Assembly: GCA_016703605.1 (NCBI GenBank) | Contig: JADJBU010000012.1 | Location: 70,901 to 134,900 of the forward strand | Direction: 5' to 3' | Source: Candidatus Villigracilis adiacens | GTDB lineage: Bacteria; Chloroflexota; Anaerolineae; Anaerolineales; Villigracilaceae | DNA: 64,000 bases | Part shown: in pieces, positions 1-8,912 of the stretch | Layout of the letters: each line of letters begins with the position of its first letter | Numbering within the stretch: position 1 is the stretch's first letter | The notes under the pieces: generated by a model | Database searches by the model: none | What the model was told of the DNA's origin: nothing | What the model saw: the letters and a program-made list of their open reading frames with translations, nothing else | Translations under genes and position numbers: made by a program

Positions 1-1
1 T

Positions 2-628
2 CTGGGTTTTGCGTGGGAGTTGCTGATCGCCGATGACGGCTCAAAGGATGATACCGTGGCGTTGTGCGAAGACCTGCATCTGGTCAATATGCGGGTGCTG
101 AAAGCGCCGAAGAACGGCGGCAAGGGCAGCGCTGTGCAGCGCGGAATGTTGACAGCGCGCGGCAGGTATGTCCTCTTTGCAGATGCGGATAATTCCACGC
201 CGATCGAAGAGGTGAGCAAACTGCTGAACAAACTGGAAAAAGACGGTTTCGATGTGGCGGTTGGCTCTAGGGCGGCAGAAGGCGCGGAAGAGGGCAAGAA
301 GTCGCTTCTGCGGAAAATCCTCAGCGGCGGATTGCGTTGGATGGTGAAATACATTTTCTTCATTCCAGTTAAAGATACGCAATGCGGATTCAAAATGTAC
401 ACCCACGAAGCCGCGCAAAAACTGCACACCAAACAGACCATTATGGGCTTTTCATTCGATCTGGAGATTTTGTACCTCGCCTCGAAGTGTGGCTACAAGA
501 TCGCCGAAGTGCCCGTCTCGTGGATCGACGCGCCCGGCTCCAAAGTGGACACGCGCAAGGAAGTGCAGCGTTTTTTGCGCGATTTAATGACGGTTAAGAT
601 GAACGATCTAAAAGGCGTGTATCGGTAG
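2..628 (+). CDS. Glycosyltransferase family 2, 5' partial
   Basis: The reading frame is open to the left edge, so the first residues are missing and 208 residues are visible. The motif ADDGSKDD, the later DADNSTP and the C-terminal pattern around DTQCGFKMY identify a GT-A fold glycosyltransferase of the dolichyl-phosphate mannose/glucose synthase type. Such enzymes move a sugar from a nucleotide donor to a polyprenyl phosphate at the cytoplasmic face of the membrane. No C-terminal membrane segment is present. A second glycosyltransferase follows after 10 bases, so the two are probably cotranscribed. The exact sugar and acceptor cannot be read from the sequence. Confidence 0.85.
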   Translation: MGFAWELLIADDGSKDDTVALCEDLHLVNMRVLKAPKNGGKGSAVQRGMLTARGRYVLFADADNSTPIEEVSKLLNKLEKDGFDVAVGSRAAEGAEEGKKSLLRKILSGGLRWMVKYIFFIPVKDTQCGFKMYTHEAAQKLHTKQTIMGFSFDLEILYLASKCGYKIAEVPVSWIDAPGSKVDTRKEVQRFLRDLMTVKMNDLKGVYR

Positions 629-638
629 GAGGATACTC

Positions 639-1835
639 ATGCGAATTGCCATTGTCACCACTCACCCGCCATCCAAAGGTTCGTTGAACGAGTATGCCTA
701 TCACTTCGTCCGTTTTTTGAAGACGAAAGTGGAAAACGTTCAAGAAATTATTTTGTTATTGGACGAACTGCCGCAGGGTGGCGAATATCCCTCGGAGCAG
801 AATCAGGCTCAAGTTCCGGTGCGAAGCGTGCCGTGCTGGAGGTTCAACGCGCCGGATAATGCCATCCAAATCCGCAGGGCAGTGCGGGAAGTGAATCCTG
901 ATATTGTGTTGTTCAACATTCAGTTCGCTTCGTTTGGCGATGGGAAGGTCTCCGCCACGCTGGGTTTGCTGACGCCGTGGTTGTTGAAGTTGGACGGGCG
1001 CAAGGTGGTGGTGTTGCTGCACAACATCATGGAAACGGTGAATTTGAAATCGGCGGGCTTTGGCAACAACCCTGTGCTGGAGGCGGTCATCCGTTTGTTT
1101 GGCAACATTATCACGCGCTTTATTTTGAAAGCCGATTGGGTGGCGGTGACGATCCCCAAGTATGTGGAGATTTTGGAAAGCAAATATGGCGCGAAGAATG
1201 CGCTGCTTGCGCCGCATGGCTCGTTTGAAGAGCCAACCGACGCCGAACCAAACCCCATGCCGGGCGGCAAACCCACGGTGATGACCTTTGGAAAGTTTGG
1301 CACGTATAAAACCGTTGACCTGCTGGTGGAGGCGCACGCTGTACTATTGAAGAAACATCCTGATATGCGATTGGTGATCGCCGGAACCGACAGCCCGAAC
1401 GCGGCTGGCTATTTGCAGGGCGTGCGCGAGAGGTACGCGCATGTGCCGAATGTGGAGTACACCGGCTATGTCGCCGAAGAAGACGTTCCGCGCATTTTTG
1501 GCGAGGCTTGGGTGGTGGCGTTTCCGTACACATCCACCACGGGCAGTTCGGGCGTGCTGCATCAGGCAGGCGGATACGGCAAGGCGGTGGTGCTGCCCAA
1601 CCTGGGAGACTTTGCCGAACTGGTTTTGGAAGAAGGCTACGACGCGGAATTTTTTGAACCAACGAGTTCGACAAGTTTGGCTGAGTCAATTGCAAAGGTG
1701 ATTGAACACCCCGAACGGCAGCAGGAGATCGGCTTGAGAAATTACACCGCCGCCAATGGGCTGCCGATTACCGAGGTGGTGGATTGGTACTTGATCCATT
1801 TTGAAGAACTGTTGAAGAAGCAGCAGCCCAGTTAA
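639..1835 (+). CDS. Glycosyltransferase family 4 (GT-B fold)
   Basis: This 398-residue protein starts with an ATG preceded by an AGGAGG ribosome binding site. The C-terminal half has GT4 features: a GKFGTYKTVDLL segment, a GTDSPN turn, and a donor-binding region with TSTTGSSGVLHQAGGYGKAVV followed by an acidic EFFEP stretch. It probably transfers a sugar from a nucleotide donor during surface polysaccharide or glycolipid assembly in the cytoplasm. It follows a GT2 gene by 10 bases and precedes a STAS gene by 8 bases. Substrate is unknown. Confidence 0.82.
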   Translation: MRIAIVTTHPPSKGSLNEYAYHFVRFLKTKVENVQEIILLLDELPQGGEYPSEQNQAQVPVRSVPCWRFNAPDNAIQIRRAVREVNPDIVLFNIQFASFGDGKVSATLGLLTPWLLKLDGRKVVVLLHNIMETVNLKSAGFGNNPVLEAVIRLFGNIITRFILKADWVAVTIPKYVEILESKYGAKNALLAPHGSFEEPTDAEPNPMPGGKPTVMTFGKFGTYKTVDLLVEAHAVLLKKHPDMRLVIAGTDSPNAAGYLQGVRERYAHVPNVEYTGYVAEEDVPRIFGEAWVVAFPYTSTTGSSGVLHQAGGYGKAVVLPNLGDFAELVLEEGYDAEFFEPTSSTSLAESIAKVIEHPERQQEIGLRNYTAANGLPITEVVDWYLIHFEELLKKQQPS

Positions 1836-1843
1836 GGAGACTT

Positions 1844-2176
1844 ATGGAAATCATCAAATCATCCCGCAACAACATCCCCGTTCTACAGCTTAAGGGGCGT
1901 TTCGATGCGCACGAAGTGGAGCCGGTCAATGCCTGGCTGGCAGGGCAGACCCAAGCGGGCAGCGCGAAGATCGTTGTTAATTTGGAAAGCGTCAATTTTA
2001 TCGACTCGACGGCGCTTTCCACGCTTGTGCGCGGACTTAAACTCTGCCGCGAAAAAGGCGGCGATTTGCATGTCTGTTCCCTGCAACAGCCGGTGCGCGT
2101 CATCTTTGAACTGACAAGGCTTGATAAGGCGTTCGATATTTTTTCCGGCGAGGAAGATGCCGTGAAAGGTTTCTAG
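1844..2176 (+). CDS. STAS-domain anti-sigma factor antagonist
   Basis: A 110-residue protein made only of a STAS domain. The segment VNLESVNFIDSTALSTLVRGL holds the DSTALS phosphoacceptor loop typical of SpoIIAA/RsbV. In known partner-switching systems the serine here is phosphorylated by an anti-sigma kinase and dephosphorylated by a PP2C phosphatase. An AAGGAG site precedes the ATG. The stop codon overlaps by one base the GTG start of the next gene, which encodes both a PP2C phosphatase and a kinase-like ATPase domain, so the two products are likely partners. Confidence 0.85.
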   Translation: MEIIKSSRNNIPVLQLKGRFDAHEVEPVNAWLAGQTQAGSAKIVVNLESVNFIDSTALSTLVRGLKLCREKGGDLHVCSLQQPVRVIFELTRLDKAFDIFSGEEDAVKGF

Positions 2177-4095
2177 TGCTTCCCACGATCACTGACAAGC
2201 ACCGCGAAAATTTCAAATCCCTGTCTTCCGGCTGGATGCGTGTTGGCGCAACCTGTGTGCAGTTGCGAAGAGGGGGGGAGGTTCTGGTTGGCTGCCCGGA
2301 TTCGAAGCCCGGCAGCGAGCCATCCATCGCGGTCACATCGCTTGCTTCGGGATTGTCTTTGCATGTGTTCGGGATCGCGGATGCGCGCTGGGTTCCAACA
2401 GCCGAATCGATGCTGGAGATTTTTGGTAGCCTGCTTTCGGCAGACGCAGACCTCGAAAATCTCACCGGGGCATTGGTTGAAACGCAGGACCGCCTGGTGG
2501 CATTGTATGAGTTGACCCAAGCCACGCGCCGCACGCTGGATATGCCCAAACTGCTCGACCTGCTCATTCAACAATCGCGCCACCTAATGGACGTGGATGG
2601 CGGTTTTGTGGTTCTGAAGGAAAAGGGCAGGCAGACCATCATCCATCAGGTGTCTGAAAAGCCGCTGCATCCGGCTCACGCCGAGGCGGCGGCGAGTTTA
2701 TATTTGCGCGACCCAAACCGCCATGTGTTCAAAGACTCGGAAACATTACCGGCAGACTTGAAAAACGTGATGATGGTGACCCTGCCCGTGCGTGACGAAA
2801 TTTCAGCGGCGGTGGGGCTGTTTAATAAAACCGGGAACTTCACCACGCCCGATATCAAACTGGCAAAAGCCATCGCGGGGCACATCGGCGCTCAAATGGA
2901 AAATGCCATGCTTCATAAGGAGGCGGTGGAGCGCGCCCGCCTCGAAACCGAAATGGATATTGCCCGCCAGGTGCAAACCGCCATCCTGCCGCAGAGCATT
3001 CCACAAGTGAAAGGCGTGGATGTCTTTGCCACCTCAACACCCGCCTTGGAAGTAGGCGGCGATTTCTTCGACGTGATCGACCGCTCGGAAAATACGCTGG
3101 TCTTTGCCCTCGGCGATGTGACCGGCAAGGGAATGCCCGCCGCCCTGCTGATGAGCATGACGCACACCATCATCAAATCGGCTTCGCGTAACATGCCTTT
3201 CACCCAGCCTCACCAGGTTCTTAATCGCCTCAATCACGACATGGCAGCCGATTTTGCCAATGTGGGCATGTTTACCACGGTCATGCTGGGCATGATCGAT
3301 TGCGCCGATTGCAAACTGCATTTCAGCAATGCCGGGCAAAGCCCTATTTACCATGTGCCATTCAACAGCGAACCGATGCTGCTGGAAGCGCAGGATATTC
3401 CTGTGGGTATTTTAGACACAGTGGAGTACACCACCCAAAGCCTTAACCTCTCACAAGGAGACCTTTTCATTGCCGCTTCAGACGGCTTTCCCGAATCGCG
3501 CAACCCGGCGGGAGAAATGTACGGCTATGAGCGTATGAGAGCAATTCTCTCATCGTCGCGCACGTTAAGCGCAAAGCAGATTGCCGAGGTGTTGCTTGCG
3601 GATGTGAACGCCTTCTGCGGCGCGCATCCGCAAGACGATGACCGCACGATTGTTGTACTCAAATTTGAAAAATCAACCGAGAATAGAATCATGTTCAATG
3701 AAAGCCTCACTGTTCGAGCAAATTACGAAGAGATTCGCCAGCCGTGCGAACGTCTGCGTCTTAACCTGCGCCAAGCCGGTGTTTCAGAGGAGATTGCCGG
3801 TCAGTGCGAGCTTGCCTTGCAGGAACTACTCACCAACCTGGTGGATCATGCCTATGAAGGCAACCCCAATGGGCAGGTCGCCGTACGCATGGCAGGAAAT
3901 CGCGGGCAAATATTCATCCAAACCGAGGATACAGGCGCACCCGCCAACATAAAACTGGAAGATGTTCACATGCCCGCCCCCGAAGACCTTGCTGAAGGCG
4001 GCTATGGCATGGCGATCATCCGCTCGCTCATGGACGATATCCGCTATGAAACGGCGCAGGAAAAAAATGTCTGGACGCTGGTGAAAAATCTATAA
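2176..4095 (+). CDS. GAF-PP2C (SpoIIE/RsbU-type) phosphatase with C-terminal anti-sigma-type ATPase domain
   Basis: A 639-residue regulator beginning with GTG. A GAF-like sensory region (about residues 110-250) is followed by a linker with MDIARQVQTAILPQ and a SpoIIE-type phosphatase domain (about 265-490) with GGDFFDV, GDVTGKGMPAALLMS and ASDGFPE metal-binding motifs. The end (about 515-639) is an HATPase_c domain with ELALQELLTNLVDHAYEG, like RsbW/SpoIIAB. One chain therefore joins the phosphatase and kinase halves of a partner switch. The STAS proteins on both sides are plausible substrates. No sigma factor lies nearby, so the output may be post-translational control of the polysaccharide genes. 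Confidence 0.86.
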   Translation: MLPTITDKHRENFKSLSSGWMRVGATCVQLRRGGEVLVGCPDSKPGSEPSIAVTSLASGLSLHVFGIADARWVPTAESMLEIFGSLLSADADLENLTGALVETQDRLVALYELTQATRRTLDMPKLLDLLIQQSRHLMDVDGGFVVLKEKGRQTIIHQVSEKPLHPAHAEAAASLYLRDPNRHVFKDSETLPADLKNVMMVTLPVRDEISAAVGLFNKTGNFTTPDIKLAKAIAGHIGAQMENAMLHKEAVERARLETEMDIARQVQTAILPQSIPQVKGVDVFATSTPALEVGGDFFDVIDRSENTLVFALGDVTGKGMPAALLMSMTHTIIKSASRNMPFTQPHQVLNRLNHDMAADFANVGMFTTVMLGMIDCADCKLHFSNAGQSPIYHVPFNSEPMLLEAQDIPVGILDTVEYTTQSLNLSQGDLFIAASDGFPESRNPAGEMYGYERMRAILSSSRTLSAKQIAEVLLADVNAFCGAHPQDDDRTIVVLKFEKSTENRIMFNESLTVRANYEEIRQPCERLRLNLRQAGVSEEIAGQCELALQELLTNLVDHAYEGNPNGQVAVRMAGNRGQIFIQTEDTGAPANIKLEDVHMPAPEDLAEGGYGMAIIRSLMDDIRYETAQEKNVWTLVKNL

Positions 4096-4130
4096 CACCA
4101 GCCGGTTGAAGATTTTCTCACAAGGAGTCG

Positions 4131-4176
4131 AAAGGCTCCGGCCTTCGAGCAAAATCGGGAGATTTTGCACTCCGTA
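4131..4176 (+). repeat. Copy of dispersed repeat family 3 (short form)
   Basis: This intergenic stretch contains GGAGTCGAAAGG and then TTCGAGCAAAATCGGGAGA. The same words occur in larger copies at 24653-24780 and, inverted, at 49581-49680. It lies between the phosphatase gene and the next STAS gene. Confidence 0.6.
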
Positions 4177-4195
4177 AAAAATGAAAGAGGTAAAC

Positions 4196-4540
4196 ATGTC
4201 CCTCCAAATTAACGCCACCGAACAAATAATCAAAATCGCCGCCATTACCCTCACAGGCAGGCTCGATGCCTTCGAAGCCCCCGCCCTCCGCAAAACCTGC
4301 GACGCATTTATCGCCAACGAATTCAGCCACTTCGTCTTTGATCTCACCGATGTTGCCATGCTGGATTCTGCCGGGCTGGCGGTTCTCGTCAGCGTGTTAA
4401 AACGCGCCCGCCTTAAGAACGGCGATGTGCGCCTCGTCTGGCCCCGCGAAGAAGCCGCCTCGCGCATCCTCAAACTCACCAAGTTCGACCAGGTCTTTGT
4501 CTCCATCGAAAAATCAGAGATCGTACCAAGGGGGTTCTAA
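4196..4540 (+). CDS. STAS-domain anti-sigma factor antagonist, second copy
   Basis: A 114-residue STAS protein. An in-frame ATG lies 15 bases upstream, but 4196 is preferred because AAAGAGG sits five bases before it. The loop AMLDSAGLAVLVSVLKRA carries the DSAG phosphoacceptor serine. It is only distantly similar to the STAS protein at 1844, so the locus has two different switch proteins around one phosphatase/kinase chain. The response regulator gene begins one base after the stop codon. Confidence 0.83.
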   Translation: MSLQINATEQIIKIAAITLTGRLDAFEAPALRKTCDAFIANEFSHFVFDLTDVAMLDSAGLAVLVSVLKRARLKNGDVRLVWPREEAASRILKLTKFDQVFVSIEKSEIVPRGF

Positions 4541-4541
4541 T

Positions 4542-4916
4542 ATGAGCAAAGCCAAAATTCTTGTTGTGGATGATGAGCCCAACAACCAGCGCATTCTCAC
4601 CTACACCCTCAACAAAGCCGGGTACGAAAGCGCCGCCATTGCCGATGGCGAAAACGCCCTGCGCTGGCTCGAAGCCAACACCCCCGACCTCGCCATTCTC
4701 GATGTCTCCATGCCTGGCATGGACGGTATTACCCTGCTGCAACATGTTCGCGCCAAACCTCAATTTGCCAAACTTCCCATCATCATCCTCACCGGTAGCG
4801 GCGACGATGATGAACGAATTCGCGCCGAAGAATTTGGCATTCAAGCCTTTCTAACCAAACCGGCAAGTTCAAAAATGGTGTTGGAGGCTGTCTCCAACCT
4901 GCTCGATCATGAATAA
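4542..4916 (+). CDS. Stand-alone response regulator receiver domain
   Basis: A 124-residue CheY-like protein with no output domain. It has KILVVDDEPNN (acidic pocket), LAILDVSMPGMDG (phosphoacceptor aspartate) and IIILTGSGD followed by the conserved lysine in FLTKPAS. A longer frame upstream is ignored because it overlaps the STAS gene. The end overlaps the next gene by eight bases (ATGAATAA), which suggests translational coupling. It may be phosphorylated by the hybrid kinase encoded at 6182. Confidence 0.88.
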   Translation: MSKAKILVVDDEPNNQRILTYTLNKAGYESAAIADGENALRWLEANTPDLAILDVSMPGMDGITLLQHVRAKPQFAKLPIIILTGSGDDDERIRAEEFGIQAFLTKPASSKMVLEAVSNLLDHE

Positions 4917-6189
4917 AATCAAAGAACTCCTGCGCTCCAGGCTTGCCTCCGCCAGCGCCCTGCTCATGCTCAGCATGACCGTCGTCAACGCGGGCAACTA
5001 CATCTACAACCTCATCATGGGCAGGTGGCTGGGCCCCTCCCTCTTCGCCGACCTCTCGCTCATCGTCACCCTGCTGCTGATTGTGACGTTCTTAACCGCC
5101 CCCATCCAGATGACCGCCGCACGATATGCCGCCATCCACACCGCAGATGGGGATGGGAAAACCCTCGCCTCGCTCCGACGTTTTATCTGGTTCGCCGCCC
5201 TGGGCATTGGTCTTACACTGACGGTTTTCTTCGCCCTTTTTGCGCCCGCGTTGAAAAACTTTTTTCATACGCAATCATCCCTTCCCTTTGTCATTTTTGG
5301 CGCGGCGCTGCCATTTGCCATGCTGCAATCCGTGGAGCGTGGAATCCTACAGGGGCGCGCCAGTTTCAAGATTTTGGCGATCAGTTACCAGGTCGAGATG
5401 TGGAGCCGCTTGTTGGTCAGCATCCTGCTGGTGGCGCTGGGGCTTTCGGTCAACGGCGCAGTGATCGGTATCAGTCTCTCTTTTGTGTTTACATGGCTGG
5501 TCGCGCGTTCGGCAGTGACGGGGTTGGAGACAAAGAAAAACATCTCCAAAGAAGTGCAGTTTGAATTGCTGGCATTTGCCGCGCCGGTACTGGTTTCACA
5601 ACTGGGGCAGATTCTCATCAACAATAGCGACGTCATTCTTGTAAAACGTTTTTTTGAAACCAGCGAAGCGGGTAAATATGCCGCGCTTGCATTGATCGGG
5701 CGGATTGTCTTTTTTGCGACCTGGTCTGTCGTGACCACCATGTTCCCGATTGTGGCGCAAAAACAAAAGATGGGCGAGCCGCACGCGCATTTGCTGTGGG
5801 TATCGCTTGGCATTGTGGCGGGCGTTTCCCTGCCGATCGTGCTGCTCGCATTGTTTGTTCCGCAGTGGGTGGTTACGGTTTTGTTCGGTGAAAAATATTT
5901 GGGAATTGCCGAGCTACTCTGGTTATACGCGCTTGCCACTTCGTTATATGCCATGGCGAACGTGGTCATTAATTACCGCCTGTCTTTGGGCATGGGACGC
6001 GAAACAGGGTTTGCCATTGCAGCAGGGATCGCGCAGGTCTTGGGGATCGTATCCTTCCATGCTTCACTCGCGCAGGTTGTGTATGTGCAGGTGATCGTGA
6101 TGGCTGCCTTGTTCCTAGCGTTGATGTGGCGTAACTTTTTGCGCGAAAGGGCGGTTGCGCTCCTTCGTGTGGCGCTTCGCCATGCTTGA
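4909..6189 (+). CDS. Polysaccharide flippase-like membrane protein (Wzx/MATE superfamily)
   Basis: A 426-residue, very hydrophobic protein with about 12 predicted membrane segments. The layout matches the polysaccharide synthesis/oligosaccharide flippase family: an N-terminal SMTVVNAGNYIYNLIMGRWLG segment and a central ILINNSDVILVKRFFE segment. Such proteins move lipid-linked sugars across the membrane. This fits the two glycosyltransferases at the start of the run. It overlaps the response regulator and the next kinase gene by eight bases each, so all are probably on one transcript. Confidence 0.82.
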   Translation: MNKIKELLRSRLASASALLMLSMTVVNAGNYIYNLIMGRWLGPSLFADLSLIVTLLLIVTFLTAPIQMTAARYAAIHTADGDGKTLASLRRFIWFAALGIGLTLTVFFALFAPALKNFFHTQSSLPFVIFGAALPFAMLQSVERGILQGRASFKILAISYQVEMWSRLLVSILLVALGLSVNGAVIGISLSFVFTWLVARSAVTGLETKKNISKEVQFELLAFAAPVLVSQLGQILINNSDVILVKRFFETSEAGKYAALALIGRIVFFATWSVVTTMFPIVAQKQKMGEPHAHLLWVSLGIVAGVSLPIVLLALFVPQWVVTVLFGEKYLGIAELLWLYALATSLYAMANVVINYRLSLGMGRETGFAIAAGIAQVLGIVSFHASLAQVVYVQVIVMAALFLALMWRNFLRERAVALLRVALRHA

Positions 6190-8809
6190 CCTGCTTCTTT
6201 CCGTTTGTTCGACCGCCCTGGTGGTCGTCGATAAAGCCGGTCGGATATTGCGCGCCAATGAAGCGGCGGCGGAATTGTTTGGCTGGACTGTGGCTGAATT
6301 GCAGGGAGGAAAAATAAGCGAGTTGCTGCCGCATTCCAAGATTCCCGGACACGACGACCTTTTTCGGCAATTCCTCGAGAACGGCGAAAAAAACCGCAGG
6401 ATGGGAAAGTATCGTTCCATAAATATCCGGCGAAGGAACGGGGAGGAAGTCCCGGTTGAAGCTGCGATTGGAAGCGGTGAATTGAACGGCAGGTTGGTGG
6501 CGGTCGCCTCTTTGCGCGATATTTCCGAAATGAAGCGCGCCGAAGAAACCATTCGTTCCTTGGCATTGATTCCGCAGGAAAATCCCAACCCGGTTTTTCG
6601 CATCGACCCGGCGGGCGGAATCATTTTTGCCAATGCCAGCGCGAAAAAAATGCTGGGCGAGATCGGCTCCAAAGACTCCACCTGCGTCCCTTTCGAGTGG
6701 ATGGAACATATCGGCGAAGCCTTAAATTTAGGCTCGCAGGTTATATGCGTCATTACGCATGGTGAAAGGGCTTTTTCCTGCGCCTTTGCCCCCGTGCCGG
6801 AAATGGGATATGTCAATTTGTACGCGCTCGATATCACCGAACGCGAGGCCGAAAAATCGCGCCTTGAAGTGTCGGATAACATCCTCAACTCCATCGGCAA
6901 CCTTGTGTTGGTGGCGGATAAAAACGCCGAAATCGTTTATGTCAGCCCGTCTGTCAAAAACATCATCGGATACGAGCGCGAGGAGATTCTTGGAAACGGC
7001 TGGTGGGAGATGGAACGCATCTCCGGCGGCGACGTGGAAGCCGAGAAGGAGTACATCCGCAGGGCGGCGACTGGCTTCCATCAGCCGGATGGGAATCCAT
7101 ACGAGCATCGCGTCCGGCACAAGGACGGGTCATGGCGCTGGCTCATGCTCTCCGATACCAAGGGGCCGCGCGACCTGCTGATCGGCATCGGTTCGGATAT
7201 CACATCCATCAAATTTGTCGAAGAAGAACTTGAACGGCAGCGCGATTTTGCCCAAACCTTGACCCAGCAAATGGGGCAGGGGCTGACTGTGACAGATGAA
7301 TTGGGACGGTTCGAATTCGTCAACCCATCGTATGCGCGGATGCTCGATTTCCAGCCAGCCGACCTGATAGGCAGGACCCCTTTCGATGTGACCTTTGCGG
7401 AAGATCACCCGGAATTGCTCAAGGCGCAGGCAACCCGTTCTAAGGGCGAAGTGACCACATATGAATCGCGCCTGCGCGGGCGGAATGACAAGGTGGTTTA
7501 CGCCCTGATCACAGGCGTTCCGCGAATCGTCAACGGACAATACAAGGGAGCCATAACGGTCATCACTGACCTTTCTGAAAGACTGACCATGGAGGACCAG
7601 CTTCGGAAATATGCCGAAGAAATTCGCCAGGCGAATGTCCAGCTGGCAGAGGCGCGCGACCGGGCGCTGGAAGCCTCCTACCTGAAAAGTTCCTTTCTCG
7701 CCACCATGAGTCATGAAATCCGCACGCCCATGAATGCGATCCTGGGCATGAACGAAATGCTGCTCGATACTCCGCTGGATAAAGAACAGAGGGAATTTGC
7801 AGAGACCATCCAGTCCGCCACTGGCAGCCTGCTCGCGATCCTGAACGACATTCTGGATTATTCCAAGATCGAAGCCGGAAAAGTCTCGATCCGCCCGGCT
7901 TCCTTCAACCCCGGCGCGCTGACGCAGGAAGTTGTGTCCCTTTTTCAGCCGCGCGCGGCGGAGAAGGGCGTTGCCATCTCGCTCCTGGTCACTGCTGCGA
8001 TACCGAACACCCTGACCGGCGATGCGGGACGGATTCGCCAGATTTTGAGCAACCTGTTGAGCAATGCGGTGAAATTTACGCAGCAGGGCGGGTCTGTTTT
8101 TGTCAACCTGTCCGGCACGCAGATCAGCCGTGAGACCATGGTGGTGACATTTTCCGTTCAGGATAGCGGGCTGGGGATACCCGATGCCGTCAGACCGAAA
8201 TTGTTCGAACCATTTACCCAGGCGGATTCCACCCATACGCGCAAGCACGGCGGCACCGGGCTGGGACTTGCGATCTCGAAGCGCCTTGTTGATCTTATGC
8301 ACGGCGAGGTCGGTTTCGACTCCGTCGAAGGGACCGGCTCGACATTTTGGTTCAGCCTGCCGTTGGCGCTGGGACTGGCATTGCCGGTTACTGACGACGC
8401 CGCCCCGCGCAAGCGCGTTGATTATTCGAGTTGCCGCCCCGCGCTGATCGTTGAAGATAACCTGATTAACCGCGACCTGCTCTCGATGCAGTTGAGGGAA
8501 TTTGGCATGTCGGCTCGCCATGCCGGGAATGGGCGCGAAGCCCTGGAATTGCTGACGGTGGAACCGGATGCCTATTCGATAGTTTTGATGGATTTAAATA
8601 TGCCGGATATGGATGGAATTACCGCGACGCGCCTCATCCGCGAAAACGAAAAGGCGACCAAATGCCAGACACTGATCGTTGCGGTCACAGCCAACGTCAT
8701 GAACGGGATGCGCGAGGCGTGTCTGAACGCAGGGATGGATGATTTCATCGAAAAACCGGCATCCCTGGCTGATATCGAAAAACTGCTTGCCAGGTGGTTG
8801 GATCAATAA
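6182..8809 (+). CDS. Multi-PAS hybrid histidine kinase with C-terminal receiver
   Basis: An 875-residue sensor kinase. The ATG at 6182 is chosen over a TTG 27 bases upstream because it gives the same eight-base overlap (ATGCTTGA) used by the previous gene. Four PAS-like modules fill about residues 1-470, then a coiled linker. The dimerisation helix has SHEIRTPMNAILGMNE with the phospho-accepting His near residue 511. The ATPase motifs are NLLSNAVKF, DSGLGIP and GGTGLGLAI. The receiver has VEDNLINRDL and MDLNMPDMDG with the Asp near residue 804. No membrane segment is seen, so it probably senses cytoplasmic or redox signals through PAS domains. Confidence 0.88.
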   Translation: MLDLLLSVCSTALVVVDKAGRILRANEAAAELFGWTVAELQGGKISELLPHSKIPGHDDLFRQFLENGEKNRRMGKYRSINIRRRNGEEVPVEAAIGSGELNGRLVAVASLRDISEMKRAEETIRSLALIPQENPNPVFRIDPAGGIIFANASAKKMLGEIGSKDSTCVPFEWMEHIGEALNLGSQVICVITHGERAFSCAFAPVPEMGYVNLYALDITEREAEKSRLEVSDNILNSIGNLVLVADKNAEIVYVSPSVKNIIGYEREEILGNGWWEMERISGGDVEAEKEYIRRAATGFHQPDGNPYEHRVRHKDGSWRWLMLSDTKGPRDLLIGIGSDITSIKFVEEELERQRDFAQTLTQQMGQGLTVTDELGRFEFVNPSYARMLDFQPADLIGRTPFDVTFAEDHPELLKAQATRSKGEVTTYESRLRGRNDKVVYALITGVPRIVNGQYKGAITVITDLSERLTMEDQLRKYAEEIRQANVQLAEARDRALEASYLKSSFLATMSHEIRTPMNAILGMNEMLLDTPLDKEQREFAETIQSATGSLLAILNDILDYSKIEAGKVSIRPASFNPGALTQEVVSLFQPRAAEKGVAISLLVTAAIPNTLTGDAGRIRQILSNLLSNAVKFTQQGGSVFVNLSGTQISRETMVVTFSVQDSGLGIPDAVRPKLFEPFTQADSTHTRKHGGTGLGLAISKRLVDLMHGEVGFDSVEGTGSTFWFSLPLALGLALPVTDDAAPRKRVDYSSCRPALIVEDNLINRDLLSMQLREFGMSARHAGNGREALELLTVEPDAYSIVLMDLNMPDMDGITATRLIRENEKATKCQTLIVAVTANVMNGMREACLNAGMDDFIEKPASLADIEKLLARWLDQ

Positions 8810-8912
8810 CCGGCGCTACGCAATTTTAAAGCAGGGACGATCCGTCAGGGTTTATCAAGCCGCCGGGTCACACAAAGGGAGGATCGCCCCGGCAGCCTGC
8901 AGGAGACGCACT

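Noticed and set aside
7130..8521. A 463-codon open frame on the minus strand inside the hybrid kinase gene
   Set aside because: It is antisense to a strongly supported kinase, is rich in His, Gln and Arg, and matches no family. High GC third positions commonly create such shadows.
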